This document shows positions 49,219 to 58,755 of a stretch of DNA of 64,000 nucleotides, in pieces (the first letter of the stretch is position 1; each line of letters opens with the position of its first letter). The DNA lies in NCBI RefSeq assembly GCF_000173735.1, contig NZ_ACCB01000022.1, forward strand, positions 1-64,000, given 5' to 3'. The stretch is from Yersinia aldovae ATCC 35236. GTDB lineage: Bacteria > Pseudomonadota > Gammaproteobacteria > Enterobacterales > Enterobacteriaceae. The notes under the pieces are model-generated. The model did not search any database. It saw only the letters and a list, made by a program, of their open reading frames with translations, and was not told where the DNA came from. The position numbers and the translations under genes were made by a program.

Positions 49219-50490
49219 TTATTCGCCAGAGGCCTGCGCTTCCGGTTGACCGTAAATTAGCATTGGCGCAGATTGACCAGCAATAACTGACTCATCTACC
49301 ACCACTTTCTCCACACTGTCCATTGACGGTAAGTCGTACATGGTATCGAGCAAGGCACCTTCCACGATAGAGCGCAGGCCACGAGCACCTGTTTTACGCG
49401 CCATCGCTTTCTTGGCAATAGCGGTCAACGCTTCATCACGGAACTCAAGCTCAACACCTTCAAGATTGAACAACGCCTGATACTGTTTAGTCAGCGCATT
49501 TTTCGGTTCTTTCAGGATCTGAATCAGCGCGTCTTCGCTCAGTTCACTCAAGGTTGCAACCACGGGCAGACGACCAATAAACTCAGGAATCAAACCGAAT
49601 TTAATTAAGTCTTCTGGTTCAGCCTGGCTCAACAACTCGCCTTCGGTTGCCTTTTCTGACTTGCCTTTTACCGTCGCCCCGAAACCAATACCGGTACCGG
49701 TGTTAATGCGCTGGCCGATAACTTTGTCCAGGCCCGCAAAAGCACCACCACAGATAAACAGAATTTTTGAGGTATCAACCTGCAAGAACTCCTGCTGTGG
49801 ATGCTTACGCCCGCCTTGTGGTGGCACAGCGGCAATCGTCCCTTCAATTAATTTCAACAGAGCCTGTTGCACACCTTCACCTGACACGTCACGGGTGATA
49901 GATGGGTTATCAGACTTACGAGAAATCTTATCAATTTCATCGATATAGACGATACCACGTTGCGCTTTCTGCACATCGTAATCACATTTCTGCAATAACT
50001 TCTGAATGATGTTTTCAACATCTTCGCCCACGTAACCTGCTTCAGTTAGCGTGGTCGCATCTGCCATTGTAAATGGCACATCCAGGAAGCGAGCTAATGT
50101 CTCCGCCAACAGCGTTTTACCACTACCGGTCGGGCCAATCAGCAGAATGTTACTTTTACCCAGCTCGATACCATTACTGGTATCACCGTTACGCAGACGT
50201 TTGTAGTGGTTGTACACAGCAACGGCCAGCACTTTCTTCGCCGGTTCTTGCCCGATGACATAATCATCAAGGTGGTGGCGAATTTCGTGCGGCGTTGGCA
50301 GCGAGCTACGCTCCCGGTGCGGGGCAACTTCTTTGATCTCTTCGCGAATAATGTCATTGCACAAATCGACACATTCATCGCAGATATACACTGACGGCCC
50401 GGCAATTAGCTTACGCACTTCATGCTGGCTTTTGCCGCAGAAAGAGCAATACAGCAGCTTTCCAGAACCGTCTTTGCGCTTATCTGTCAT
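49219..50490 (-). CDS. clpX: ClpX, ATPase subunit of the ClpXP protease
   Basis: AAA+ unfoldase that recognises tagged substrates and feeds ClpP. The 423-residue protein has an N-terminal four-cysteine zinc domain (YCSFCGKSQ ... [10 protein letters not shown]), Walker A GPTGSGKT, Walker [10 protein letters not shown] and the IGF-type ClpP-binding loop at [12 protein letters not shown] precedes the ATG. It lies 240 bp after clpP with a duplicated hairpin unit between them. Confidence 0.98.
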   Translation of the reverse strand: MTDKRKDGSGKLLYCSFCGKSQHEVRKLIAGPSVYICDECVDLCNDIIREEIKEVAPHRERSSLPTPHEIRHHLDDYVIGQEPAKKVLAVAVYNHYKRLRNGDTSNGIELGKSNILLIGPTGSGKTLLAETLARFLDVPFTMADATTLTEAGYVGEDVENIIQKLLQKCDYDVQKAQRGIVYIDEIDKISRKSDNPSITRDVSGEGVQQALLKLIEGTIAAVPPQGGRKHPQQEFLQVDTSKILFICGGAFAGLDKVIGQRINTGTGIGFGATVKGKSEKATEGELLSQAEPEDLIKFGLIPEFIGRLPVVATLSELSEDALIQILKEPKNALTKQYQALFNLEGVELEFRDEALTAIAKKAMARKTGARGLRSIVEGALLDTMYDLPSMDSVEKVVVDESVIAGQSAPMLIYGQPEAQASGE

Positions 50491-50666
50491 CAGTAAACCT
50501 CTTCTTCAGTATCTGCCATACCGGAAACTAGGGTGGCAGTGAGACTATTCTCGCTATTTCTGGACACCACGCTAACGTTCAGCGGGCAGCCGATATATCA
50601 GGCAGGCACTCAACACGGTGCAATACAACGGTTCGATTACACGAATTGTTCTATTTCCATTCCACT

Positions 50667-50699
50667 GTTGTTTACCTACAACGGTTGTTTACCTACAAC
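50667..50699. repeat. Tandem 16-bp hairpin units between clpP and clpX
   Basis: GTTGTTTACCTACAAC occurs twice, exactly, with a single base between copies. Each copy is itself an inverted repeat (GTTGT ... ACAAC around six bases), so either two small hairpins or one longer fold could form in the clpP-clpX transcript. Confidence 0.9.
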
Positions 50700-50729
50700 T
50701 ATAGTATATCGGCTCACAGAAATAAGTCG

Positions 50730-51353
50730 TTAGTCACGACGGGTAAACACGGAATCAACTAATCCGTATTCTACAGCCTGCTGCGCAGACAGGAAACGGT
50801 CACGTTCCGTATCTCTCTCTATTTCTTCGAGAGATTTGCCCGTGTGATGTGCCATCAGTTCATTCATGCGTGATTTCACTTTCAAAATCTCTTTGGCATG
50901 AATTTCAATATCTGTGGCCTGCCCCTGGAAACCACCCAGCGGTTGGTGAATCATGACCCGTGAATTCGGCAAGCAGAAACGTTTACCCTTAGCGCCAGCC
51001 GTCAACAGGAATGCCCCCATTGAACACGCCTGCCCCATACAAATCGTGCTCACATCTGGCTTAATGAATTGCATGGTGTCATAAATTGACATCCCGGCAG
51101 TGATCACCCCACCAGGTGAGTTGATATACAGGAAGATATCTTTTTCTGGATTTTCCGCTTCCAAAAATAGCATCTGTGCAGTGATCAGGTTGGCCATATG
51201 GTCTTCAACCTGGCCGGTCAGGAAAATAATGCGCTCTTTCAACAGACGGGAGAAGATATCGTAAGAACGTTCCCCGCGTGAAGTCTGCTCAACCACCATA
51301 GGCACCAGAGCCATGTTAGGTGCAAATTGATCTCGTTCGCCACTGTATGACAT
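50730..51353 (-). CDS. clpP: ClpP protease subunit
   Basis: The tetradecameric serine peptidase of ClpXP and ClpAP, 207 residues. The catalytic triad residues Ser111 (GQACSMGAF), His136 (MIHQPLGG) and a later Asp are present. A short N-terminal propeptide is expected, as in E. coli. AGGAGA precedes the ATG. A sigma32 promoter lies about 185 bp upstream and clpX follows. Confidence 0.98.
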   Translation of the reverse strand: MSYSGERDQFAPNMALVPMVVEQTSRGERSYDIFSRLLKERIIFLTGQVEDHMANLITAQMLFLEAENPEKDIFLYINSPGGVITAGMSIYDTMQFIKPDVSTICMGQACSMGAFLLTAGAKGKRFCLPNSRVMIHQPLGGFQGQATDIEIHAKEILKVKSRMNELMAHHTGKSLEEIERDTERDRFLSAQQAVEYGLVDSVFTRRD

Positions 51354-51534
51354 TACCGTCTCCTAATAGAATTTACTTTGGCGCCATTCATAACCGATTC
51401 TACTTGAGATAAGTAATGATGACTATATTCATGCATCAAGGTCGCGTGCAAGCCGTCTGGTTATCCAGATACATTCGACCGTGGCAATCAGCCAGTGTTT
51501 CATCAACACCTTATATGAACGTCTGTTAGGTTAA

Positions 51535-51560
51535 TTGGGGGATTACTCTTCATTTTCAAG
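51535..51560 (-). promoter_or_regulatory. Sigma32 heat-shock promoter of clpP
   Basis: On the minus strand CTTGAA and CCCCAA stand 14 bases apart, near-consensus for sigma32. E. coli clpPX is also heat-shock controlled. The leader to the clpP ATG is about 180 bases and shows no ORF. Confidence 0.75.
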
Positions 51561-51763
51561 CCCCACTGACATCTTTTTAGCCTAATCACGTTTTTTAACC
51601 CAACAATGCTCTTTTCAGCCGACCTTCGTTACCTCTGCCGTAATCCCGACGCCCTATAGTTTAATTATCGGTTAAGCACTTCATTCACTTTTCAAATATA
51701 GCGCAGATTACTCAGAAACATGCCAGATTAATCATACTATTGAGGGATTATTGTTACTAAAAG

Positions 51764-51797
51764 AAAAAGCCCGTGACCAGAGGGCTACGGGCTTTTT
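51764..51797 (-). terminator. Intrinsic terminator after tig
   Basis: AAAAAGCCCGT and ACGGGCTTTTT form an 11-bp stem with T-rich tails on both strands. Confidence 0.92.
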
Positions 51798-51842
51798 CAA
51801 TACACCAGATAGATTATATCCGGTTTGATGCGCTAAAAACTA

Positions 51843-53147
51843 TTACGCCGCCGTGGTCTGATTCATCAGTTCACTAAAGGTCGTTGGTTTTTCAGTGACT
51901 TTGGCTTTAGACAGCAGAGTTTCTACCGCTTGTTCTTCCAGAGCAACGTTACGCATATTGTTCATCAGCTCTTTGTTCTTGCTGTAGAACTCAATAACTT
52001 CTTGTGGATCTTCATAAGCAGAAGCCATTTCTTCGATCAATGCTTTAACACGATCTTCATCAGCTTTCAGTTCATGCTGGCTGATAACTTCGCCCAGCAA
52101 CAGACCGACAACAACGCGACGTTTAGCTTGTTCTTCGAACAATTCGCGTGGCAGTTCAGCAGCTTGTTTTTCGTTGCCACCGAAACGCTGTGCAGCCTGA
52201 CGGCGCAGAACGTCGATCTCACCTTCGATCAGTGCCGCTGGAACGTCGATTTCATTCGCGCTAACTAAACCGTCGATTGCCTGAGTTTTCACACGGTTAC
52301 GTACTGCGCCTTTCAGCTCACGCTCCATGTTTTTACGTACTTCAGCACGCAGACCGGCAACTGAACCATCAGCAACGCCGAAACGTTTGATGAATTCTTC
52401 AGTCAGTTCTGGCAGTTCACGCACTTCAACTTTCTTCAACACGATGTCGAATTTAGCGGATTTACCTTTCAGGTTTTCTGCGTGGTAATCTTCTGGGAAG
52501 TTTACGTCGATGGTGAATTCTTCACCGGCTTTGTGGCCGATAACACCTTCTTCGAAGCCTGGGATCATACGACCCTGACCCATTGCCAGTACGAAATCAG
52601 TCGCTTTGCCGCCTTCAAACTCTTCACCGTCGATAGAACCGGTGAAATCCAGAGTTGCGCGATCTTCAGCCGTTGCTACAGCGTCAGCTTCTTTCCAGGT
52701 AGCTTGTTGCTTGCGCAGCGTTTCCAGCATGGTATCAACGTCAGCGTCATTTACTTCAACAACTGGCTTTTCTACTTCAATGCTTTCCAGATCTTTCAGC
52801 TCAACTTCTGGATAGACTTCAAACTCAACGGAATAAGTAAAATCTTCACCCTCTTTGTACTCGCCCGGCACATAGTTAGGTGCGCCAGCTGGGTTGATTT
52901 TTTCTTTAATGATCGCATCAACGAAGTTACGTTGCATCAGGGAACCTAAAACGTCCTGGCGAACAGAAGCGCCGTAACGTTGTTCAACGATGTTCATTGG
53001 CACATGGCCTTTACGGAAGCCGTCAATTCGAACATTTTTAGCGGCTTTCACTAATTCGCTTTTTACGGCTTTCTCAATGCTGTCAGCAGCAACGGTAATT
53101 GTTACACGGCGGCCAAGGCCTTGGGTGGTTTCAACAGAAACTTGCAT
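51843..53147 (-). CDS. tig: Trigger factor
   Basis: Ribosome-associated chaperone and prolyl isomerase, 434 residues. The ribosome-binding signature is [17 protein letters not shown] (about 43-60), the FKBP-type isomerase domain lies about 150-245 ([41 protein letters not shown]) and the helical C-terminal arms follow. GAGGTAAC precedes the ATG. It stands alone between its own terminator and that of bolA. Confidence 0.98.
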   Translation of the reverse strand: MQVSVETTQGLGRRVTITVAADSIEKAVKSELVKAAKNVRIDGFRKGHVPMNIVEQRYGASVRQDVLGSLMQRNFVDAIIKEKINPAGAPNYVPGEYKEGEDFTYSVEFEVYPEVELKDLESIEVEKPVVEVNDADVDTMLETLRKQQATWKEADAVATAEDRATLDFTGSIDGEEFEGGKATDFVLAMGQGRMIPGFEEGVIGHKAGEEFTIDVNFPEDYHAENLKGKSAKFDIVLKKVEVRELPELTEEFIKRFGVADGSVAGLRAEVRKNMERELKGAVRNRVKTQAIDGLVSANEIDVPAALIEGEIDVLRRQAAQRFGGNEKQAAELPRELFEEQAKRRVVVGLLLGEVISQHELKADEDRVKALIEEMASAYEDPQEVIEFYSKNKELMNNMRNVALEEQAVETLLSKAKVTEKPTTFSELMNQTTAA

Positions 53148-53475
53148 CTTGTTACCTCAAAAAAATTACAGTGCTCGGTCAACTCCAGAAGCTGCAAACG
53201 AAGCACCACCACTCCCCTTTCAGGAATGATGCGAACTCTGAAAACACCTTCTAAGAACCGGGACGGCCGCATTAAACAGAACCGAGTATCCCAGATGTCA
53301 GAAGCGTCCCGAAACCATTCCGGAAAAATAAGACGCGACATTATAGCGGTGCGCAGGGTATGAGTCGAGGAAAGCAAGCGAATGTTGTCGCGGTAAAATT
53401 CACGCGTGAGTTGATCCCTCGGCTAAAACTCCTGCGGCACACTAATGAAACAACGGTGTCGCCTATACAGAAACA
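53148..53475. other. Intergenic upstream of tig
   Basis: No gene seen; short frames on both strands here are not family-like. It presumably contains the tig promoter. Confidence 0.6.
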
Positions 53476-53497
53476 CAAACGGCCCTGAGGCCGTTTG
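53476..53497 (-). terminator. Intrinsic terminator after bolA
   Basis: CAAACGGCC and GGCCGTTTG form a perfect 9-bp stem with a four-base loop, followed by TGTTTCTG on the minus strand. Confidence 0.8.
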
Positions 53498-53578
53498 CAA
53501 AATTCTCATCTACTTAATACCCTAAATTAGGTCAGAATTACTACTGCTATTCACTCTATTTCCGATAAAATGAACAAA

Positions 53579-53899
53579 TTAAGCCAATGTACCTGCACCA
53601 CGGCAAGACGGCGAGCGAGGTACAGTATCTTGCAACCCCTCCCACTCTTTTTGGGTATAAGTGTGCAATGCCAGCGCATGGACACTGCCCGCCAGTTCAT
53701 CAGCCAACACACCATAAATCGCACGATGACGGCTTAAAAAGCGTTGATCTTGAAATTTATCGCTGACGATCACTATTTTAAAATGACTTTCAGAACCGGC
53801 CGGAACATTGTGGCGATAACTTTCATTAATCACCTCCAGATGATCCGGTTCGAATGCCAATTTTAGTTTTTCTTCAATTTGTTCCCGAATCAAAATCAT
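53579..53899 (-). CDS. bolA: BolA stress protein
   Basis: A 106-residue BolA-family protein that binds monothiol glutaredoxins with iron-sulfur clusters and affects cell shape under stress. It shows [30 protein letters not shown] and the conserved [20 protein letters not shown] 53899 has AGGAGAG before it. It is divergent from yajG. Confidence 0.96.
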   Translation of the reverse strand: MILIREQIEEKLKLAFEPDHLEVINESYRHNVPAGSESHFKIVIVSDKFQDQRFLSRHRAIYGVLADELAGSVHALALHTYTQKEWEGLQDTVPRSPSCRGAGTLA

Positions 53900-54252
53900 C
53901 TTAACTCTCCTTACTACTGAGGCAAAAAAACTGCCCACGCTACTATTGCAATAGTAGTTGATTTTCGCTGTTTTATAACATTTAAGCTACAAAATATCTT
54001 GCACATCTCCACCTTATAGGTGCAGCGCTATGGGGCAAATCCGATAGCCAGTTGAAAGGTTAACTTGTAAGGTCTTTCGCGAGAATGGAAGATGACCGAA
54101 GGGAAAACGCTTTTTTGCTGAATTTCTCTCCATCGGGATCTTCCCCCGGCCAATGGCAGTGTTATGATGTTGCAACTGCAAATTCGCAAAATAATATGGC
54201 AGCTATCCCGCTCTGTTTATTAAAGAATTCCATAACTATTGAGAAAGTGAAC
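53900..54252. other. Intergenic between divergent bolA and yajG
   Basis: A 353-bp divergent promoter region. An open plus-strand frame runs from 54085 into yajG, but it lacks family likeness before ATG 54253. No clear operator was recognised. Confidence 0.6.
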
Positions 54253-54831
54253 ATGCTAAAAAAAATTCTTTTCCCGCTGTTGGCTGTTTTTATACTGGCG
54301 GGCTGTGCGGCCAGTAACAACACCTTGAACGTTACCCCGAAAGTGGTCTTGCCACCCCAAGATCCAACGCTGATGGGGGTGACTATCAGCATTAATGGCG
54401 CCGATCAGCGCCAGGATTCTGCCTTGGCTAAAGTGAATCGTGATGGCCAACTGGTCGTATTAACACCGTCTCGTGATCTGCGTTTCCTGTTACAAGAAGT
54501 GCTCGAAAAGCAAATGACAGCCCGTGGTTATATGATTGGCACTAATGCTCCAGTTGATTTGCAAATTGTGGTAAATCAACTATTTGCCGACGTTCAGGAA
54601 GGTAATTTGCGCTACAACATCACCACCAAAGCCGATATTTCTATCACTGCTACGGCGAAAAACGGCAACAAGCAGGTTAAAAACTACCGTGCGTCTTACA
54701 ACGTTCAGGGCGCATTTACCGCCACTAACGAAAAAATCACCAATGCTGTTAACACGGTGTTGAGCGATGTGATCGCGGATATGGCGCAAGATACCAGTGT
54801 CAGTAGCTTTATCAAACAAAACGCCCGTTAA
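54253..54831 (+). CDS. yajG: YajG family lipoprotein
   Basis: An outer-membrane-directed lipoprotein of 192 residues, length identical to E. coli YajG. The signal peptide ends in the lipobox ILAGC. The mature part holds the conserved ADQRQDSALAKVNRDGQLVVLTPSRDLRFLLQEVLEKQM. Function unknown. ampG follows 80 bp later on the same strand, and in enterobacteria the two are usually co-transcribed. Confidence 0.95.
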   Translation: MLKKILFPLLAVFILAGCAASNNTLNVTPKVVLPPQDPTLMGVTISINGADQRQDSALAKVNRDGQLVVLTPSRDLRFLLQEVLEKQMTARGYMIGTNAPVDLQIVVNQLFADVQEGNLRYNITTKADISITATAKNGNKQVKNYRASYNVQGAFTATNEKITNAVNTVLSDVIADMAQDTSVSSFIKQNAR

Positions 54832-54911
54832 TCCTGTGTTCGCTTAATATCATTATTTCGGCTTAACAGAATGCTCTGCTGCGGCCATAGGGCGGAGCAT
54901 GTAGGTTACCC

Positions 54912-56390
54912 ATGTCCAATCGCTATTCGAACCTTTTTACCCAACGTAATTCACTGGTACTTTTATTGTTGGGGTTTGCTTCGGGCCTTCCCTTAGCTCT
55001 GACCGGTGGTACGTTGCAAGCCTGGATGACGGTTGAAAACGTCAGCCTAAAGACCATTGGTATTTTCTCTTTGGTTGGTCAAGCCTACGTCTTTAAGTTC
55101 CTCTGGTCCCCGTTGATGGATCGCTACACCCCTTCCTTTCTGGGGCGACGGCGCGGCTGGTTGATCATCAGCCAACTGTTATTAATCGTCGCCATTGTCG
55201 CGATGGGCTTTATGGAACCGGCTAAACATTTATGGTGGCTGGCGGCTATTGCGGTGTTGGTCGCGTTCTGTTCTGCATCGCAAGATATTGTTTTTGATGC
55301 CTATAAGACCGACTTACTCACGGCAGAAGAACGCGGCACGGGGGCTGCCATATCAGTATTAGGCTACCGGCTGGCGATGTTAGTTTCTGGCGGGTTGGCG
55401 CTATGGATTGCCGATCGCTATCTTGGCTGGCAATCCACTTACTGGCTGATGGCTGGTTTAATGTTAATTGGCGTATTCGCCACCATTTTCGCTCCTGAAC
55501 CCGACCTCCGAATTGCTCCGCCAAAAACGCTGGAAGAGGCAATCGTCGCACCATTACGTGATTTTTTTGGTCGCAACAATGCCTGGTTGATCCTGCTATT
55601 GATCGTATTGTACAAAATGGGTGATGCTTTTGCGGCCAGCTTAAGCACCACATTTTTAATCCGTGGCGTTGGTTTTGATGCTGGCGAAGTGGGGCTGGTT
55701 AACAAGACTCTGGGGCTGATTGCTACCATTATTGGTGCGTTATATGGCGGCCTGTTAATGCAGCGGCTGAGTTTATTCCGTGCTTTGATGATATTCGGTA
55801 TTTTGCAGGCAATCTCGAATGTGGGTTATTGGCTGCTATCCATCACTGATAAAAATATCTTATCGATGGGCAGCGCCATCTTCCTGGAAAACCTGTGTGG
55901 TGGCATGGGAACTGCCGCTTTTGTCGCCTTGCTGATGACACTGTGTAATAAATCGTTCTCCGCGACACAATTTGCTTTGCTCTCAGCACTCTCGGCTGTG
56001 GGGCGAGTTTATGTCGGCCCTATTGCGGGTTGGTTTGTTGAGACTCATGGCTGGCCTCTTTTCTATTTATTCTCAATTGCAGCAGCCATTCCAGGGTTAA
56101 TACTGCTCTATATCTGTCGCCAAACACTGGAACACACCCAGAAAACGGATGAATTTCTACCTCGAACCGCCTTTAAAAATGCCTACCGTTGGGCGCTGCG
56201 CTTCTTAACCATCGGCTGCGCATTACTTGCAGCATGGCTAATTTTGCTTATCACCAATGCACTGGATTGGACTTCTGCAACAGAAGTGGCCGATATCTTG
56301 CTATTGCGCGGAATTCAGCTCAGCGTGGTGGGCATGGTGTTAGGCGGGATACTGGATTATCTGGCACTCAGGCGGGAAAAACTCGCGTAA
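54912..56390 (+). CDS. ampG: Muropeptide permease AmpG
   Basis: A major facilitator transporter that imports GlcNAc-anhydro-MurNAc peptides for cell-wall recycling, and supplies the inducers of AmpC beta-lactamase. The 492-residue protein has about fourteen hydrophobic segments; the first is LVLLLLGFASGLPLALTGGTLQAW, followed by the MFS-like loop DRYTPSFLGRRRGW. Length agrees with E. coli AmpG. A terminator follows. Confidence 0.96.
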   Translation: MSNRYSNLFTQRNSLVLLLLGFASGLPLALTGGTLQAWMTVENVSLKTIGIFSLVGQAYVFKFLWSPLMDRYTPSFLGRRRGWLIISQLLLIVAIVAMGFMEPAKHLWWLAAIAVLVAFCSASQDIVFDAYKTDLLTAEERGTGAAISVLGYRLAMLVSGGLALWIADRYLGWQSTYWLMAGLMLIGVFATIFAPEPDLRIAPPKTLEEAIVAPLRDFFGRNNAWLILLLIVLYKMGDAFAASLSTTFLIRGVGFDAGEVGLVNKTLGLIATIIGALYGGLLMQRLSLFRALMIFGILQAISNVGYWLLSITDKNILSMGSAIFLENLCGGMGTAAFVALLMTLCNKSFSATQFALLSALSAVGRVYVGPIAGWFVETHGWPLFYLFSIAAAIPGLILLYICRQTLEHTQKTDEFLPRTAFKNAYRWALRFLTIGCALLAAWLILLITNALDWTSATEVADILLLRGIQLSVVGMVLGGILDYLALRREKLA

Positions 56391-56412
56391 TACACCATAT
56401 TGACAACATAAG

Positions 56413-56436
56413 GCCGGTACTTGTGCTGGCTTTTTT
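56413..56436 (+). terminator. Intrinsic terminator after ampG
   Basis: GCCGGTAC pairs with GTGCTGGC (with G-T pairs) and is followed by six T residues. Confidence 0.75.
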
Positions 56437-56653
56437 ATACCTGATGAATAAATCTGCCAAATACATCACCAATCAATTATTGAGCCACATCACAAGTTTC
56501 AGCAACCCTTGCAAATTATTATTCATAAAACGAGATCTCCATCACTCTGAACTATTTATCCTTTCGTGCTGTGAGACTATGATGAGCGCACTTTTTGTTA
56601 AGGACTGTGTCCTTTTGTTTCTTCTGACATCTTTTAACTACACAGAGGCATTT

Positions 56654-57433
56654 ATGCGTAAAATTCTTATCGGTGCGCTCGCACTGACTGCAATCACTTT
56701 GGCTCCGGCAGCTCAAGCTGAGTACCAGTGGGGGTTTGGTAATATCAGCATGAACTACCTTGACTGGACCCGCAGCACTACGCATAAATCAGGTGATTCT
56801 TCACATAAAGATGACTTCGCCTATATCGAGTTGGAAGGCGGCGCTGGCTTTAGCTGGGGCGAGGTTTACGGTTTCTTTGACCTGGAAAACCCATTCAACT
56901 CAAAGACAGCACAACCGGGTGATAATCAACGCTATACCTTCAAAACGACGGGTCGTTACTATTTAGGCGATAGCGGTTTCAACTTGTATGGTCATGTTTA
57001 CGGCACTTACTCACTGCCCAGCGCTGAAGGCAACAATTACAGCAACTTCCACGAAGTAAATACCCTGTACGGGATCGGCTATAACGCCACCGTCGCTGGC
57101 GTGTGGATGAAGCCTTTCGTCGCACTGCACTATGTTGACCAGACTTACTATTCAGGTAACAACGGTTATGTGGTCGGTTGGGTTGCCGGTTATGACTTTA
57201 CCGCTTTTGAAGAAAAATTCAGTATCACCAACTGGAACGAGCTTGAATTCAACCGTGCAGAGCGTTATGCCGCAGGTAATGGTGGCCGTAATGGGGTAAA
57301 TGGCGCCATCGCGCTTTGGTGGACACCGGTTAAGCAATTTACTACCGGTATTCAGTATCGTTATGCCTATAACAAATTAGGCGAAGATTTTTTACAAGAT
57401 GGTATCATTTACTCAATTAAATATAATTTCTAA
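56654..57433 (+). CDS. Tsx/OmpK-family outer membrane porin
   Basis: An outer-membrane beta-barrel of 259 residues with a signal peptide cleaved after AQA (residue 22) and a C-terminal Phe (SIKYNF). Alternating aromatic strands and the blocks DFAYIELEGGAGFSWGEVYGFFDLENPFN and TTGIQYRYAYN fit the nucleoside-specific Tsx/OmpK superfamily. It is not the close E. coli Tsx orthologue, so the substrate is uncertain. The frame stays open upstream into ampG, but ATG 56654 with its signal peptide is the real start. A strong terminator follows. Confidence 0.87.
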   Translation: MRKILIGALALTAITLAPAAQAEYQWGFGNISMNYLDWTRSTTHKSGDSSHKDDFAYIELEGGAGFSWGEVYGFFDLENPFNSKTAQPGDNQRYTFKTTGRYYLGDSGFNLYGHVYGTYSLPSAEGNNYSNFHEVNTLYGIGYNATVAGVWMKPFVALHYVDQTYYSGNNGYVVGWVAGYDFTAFEEKFSITNWNELEFNRAERYAAGNGGRNGVNGAIALWWTPVKQFTTGIQYRYAYNKLGEDFLQDGIIYSIKYNF

Positions 57434-57440
57434 CTGAGTG

Positions 57441-57478
57441 ATTCCGAGGTGCCTATTTATGACGCCTCGGAATTATTT
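57441..57478 (+). terminator. Intrinsic terminator after the porin gene
   Basis: ATTCCGAGG and CCTCGGAAT form a 9-bp stem with a 15-base loop, followed by TATTTTT. Confidence 0.88.
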
Positions 57479-57715
57479 TTAATTAACCCCTGCATCACAT
57501 ATTATTTACAGAAAATAAGCTGACGTCTTAATTTAAAATCAGTATTTACCACGAATAAAAGCGTAATTAACGTTATTTTTCCTTAACATCCACGGTTTCC
57601 ATACCTGACACTATCGCCAACATATTGTTGCCATTAGTAAATTGTCACGTAGAGTAACATCTGTGACCCCCTTAACATAAAGTGTCAACAAGCCGCTGAC
57701 ACAATCTTAAGCATG

Positions 57716-57744
57716 TTTACAGTCTTGCAACCTTCCCGTAAAAT
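57716..57744 (+). promoter_or_regulatory. Probable sigma70 promoter of cyoABCDE
   Basis: TTTACA (-35, five of six) and TAAAAT (-10, five of six) are separated by exactly 17 bases, about 50 bp before cyoA. Upstream (57479-57715) is AT-rich and presumably holds ArcA/Fnr sites, but none was clear to me. Confidence 0.55.
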
Positions 57745-57795
57745 GCCCGCACACATGAAACGACAATAGAGCCCTTTTGTAATTGAGGTCGTTAG

Positions 57796-58752
57796 ATGAG
57801 ACTTAAGAAATACATTAAAAATATGGGGATGTTGTCTTTATTAGCCGCCACGGTAATGCTCAGTGGTTGCGATATGGTATTGATGAACCCCAAAGGCGCA
57901 ATCGGAGTCGAACAGAAAACACTGATACTTACTGCTATCGGTTTGATGCTGATCGTCGTTGTTCCGGTTATTTTTATGGCGTTCGCTTTTGCATGGAAGT
58001 TCCGCGCGTCCAACAAAAGTGCGACCTACACCCCAAACTGGTCCCATTCCAACAAAATTGAGCTTGTTGTCTGGGCTGTTCCAATCATTATCATCGCCAT
58101 TTTGGCAACGATAACCTGGAAAACCTCCCACGAACTTGACCCGTTTAAACCGATTGAAGTGGCCGGTAAAAAACCGATTACCATTGAAGTGGTTTCCCTC
58201 GACTGGAAATGGCTATTTATTTATCCAGAACAAGGTATTGCTACAGTAAATGAACTGGCTTTCCCTACTGATGTTCCGGTGAATTTTAAAATCACCTCTA
58301 ATTCAGTAATGAACTCGTTCTTTATTCCCCAGTTAGGCGGGCAGATTTATGCGATGGCCGGGATGCAAACCAAGCTGCATCTGATTGCCAATGAAGCCGG
58401 TAAATACAATGGTATTTCCAGCAGCTTCAGCGGTAAGGGCTTCTCTGGTATGAAATTTACTGCAATCGCAACACCGACGCAGGAAGACTTCAACCAGTGG
58501 GTTGCACAAGTGAAAAAATCGCCAAATACCCTGAATACCACTGAGGATTTCAATAAACTGGCTGAACCGAGCGAAAATAACCCGGTTGAGTATTTCTCCA
58601 GCGTCAAGCCGGAGATGTTTAAAGGAATCATTGGCAAATTTATGGGCGATATGAACATGCACCAAAAAGGCGATGACATGCATAAAGGCATGGATATGAG
58701 TCAGGGCATGGATATGGGCGAACACGCCGCTCACGCCGGAGCCGAGGAATAA
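57796..58752 (+). CDS. cyoA: Cytochrome bo ubiquinol oxidase subunit II
   Basis: Lipoprotein subunit of the proton-pumping quinol oxidase, 318 residues. The signal peptide ends in lipobox MLSGC (Cys25), followed by two membrane helices (about 42-66 and 88-108) and a cupredoxin-like periplasmic domain without CuA ligands, as usual for quinol oxidases. The C-terminal 35 residues are rich in Met, His, Asp and Gly (repeats of GMDM), a possible copper-binding tail. cyoB starts 4 bp after its stop. Confidence 0.97.
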   Translation: MRLKKYIKNMGMLSLLAATVMLSGCDMVLMNPKGAIGVEQKTLILTAIGLMLIVVVPVIFMAFAFAWKFRASNKSATYTPNWSHSNKIELVVWAVPIIIIAILATITWKTSHELDPFKPIEVAGKKPITIEVVSLDWKWLFIYPEQGIATVNELAFPTDVPVNFKITSNSVMNSFFIPQLGGQIYAMAGMQTKLHLIANEAGKYNGISSSFSGKGFSGMKFTAIATPTQEDFNQWVAQVKKSPNTLNTTEDFNKLAEPSENNPVEYFSSVKPEMFKGIIGKFMGDMNMHQKGDDMHKGMDMSQGMDMGEHAAHAGAEE

Positions 58753-58755
58753 ACG

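Noticed and set aside
56189-57433. Porin ORF starting at 56189 as a long precursor
   Set aside because: The first 155 codons overlap the end of ampG and its terminator; a clean signal peptide starts at 56654.
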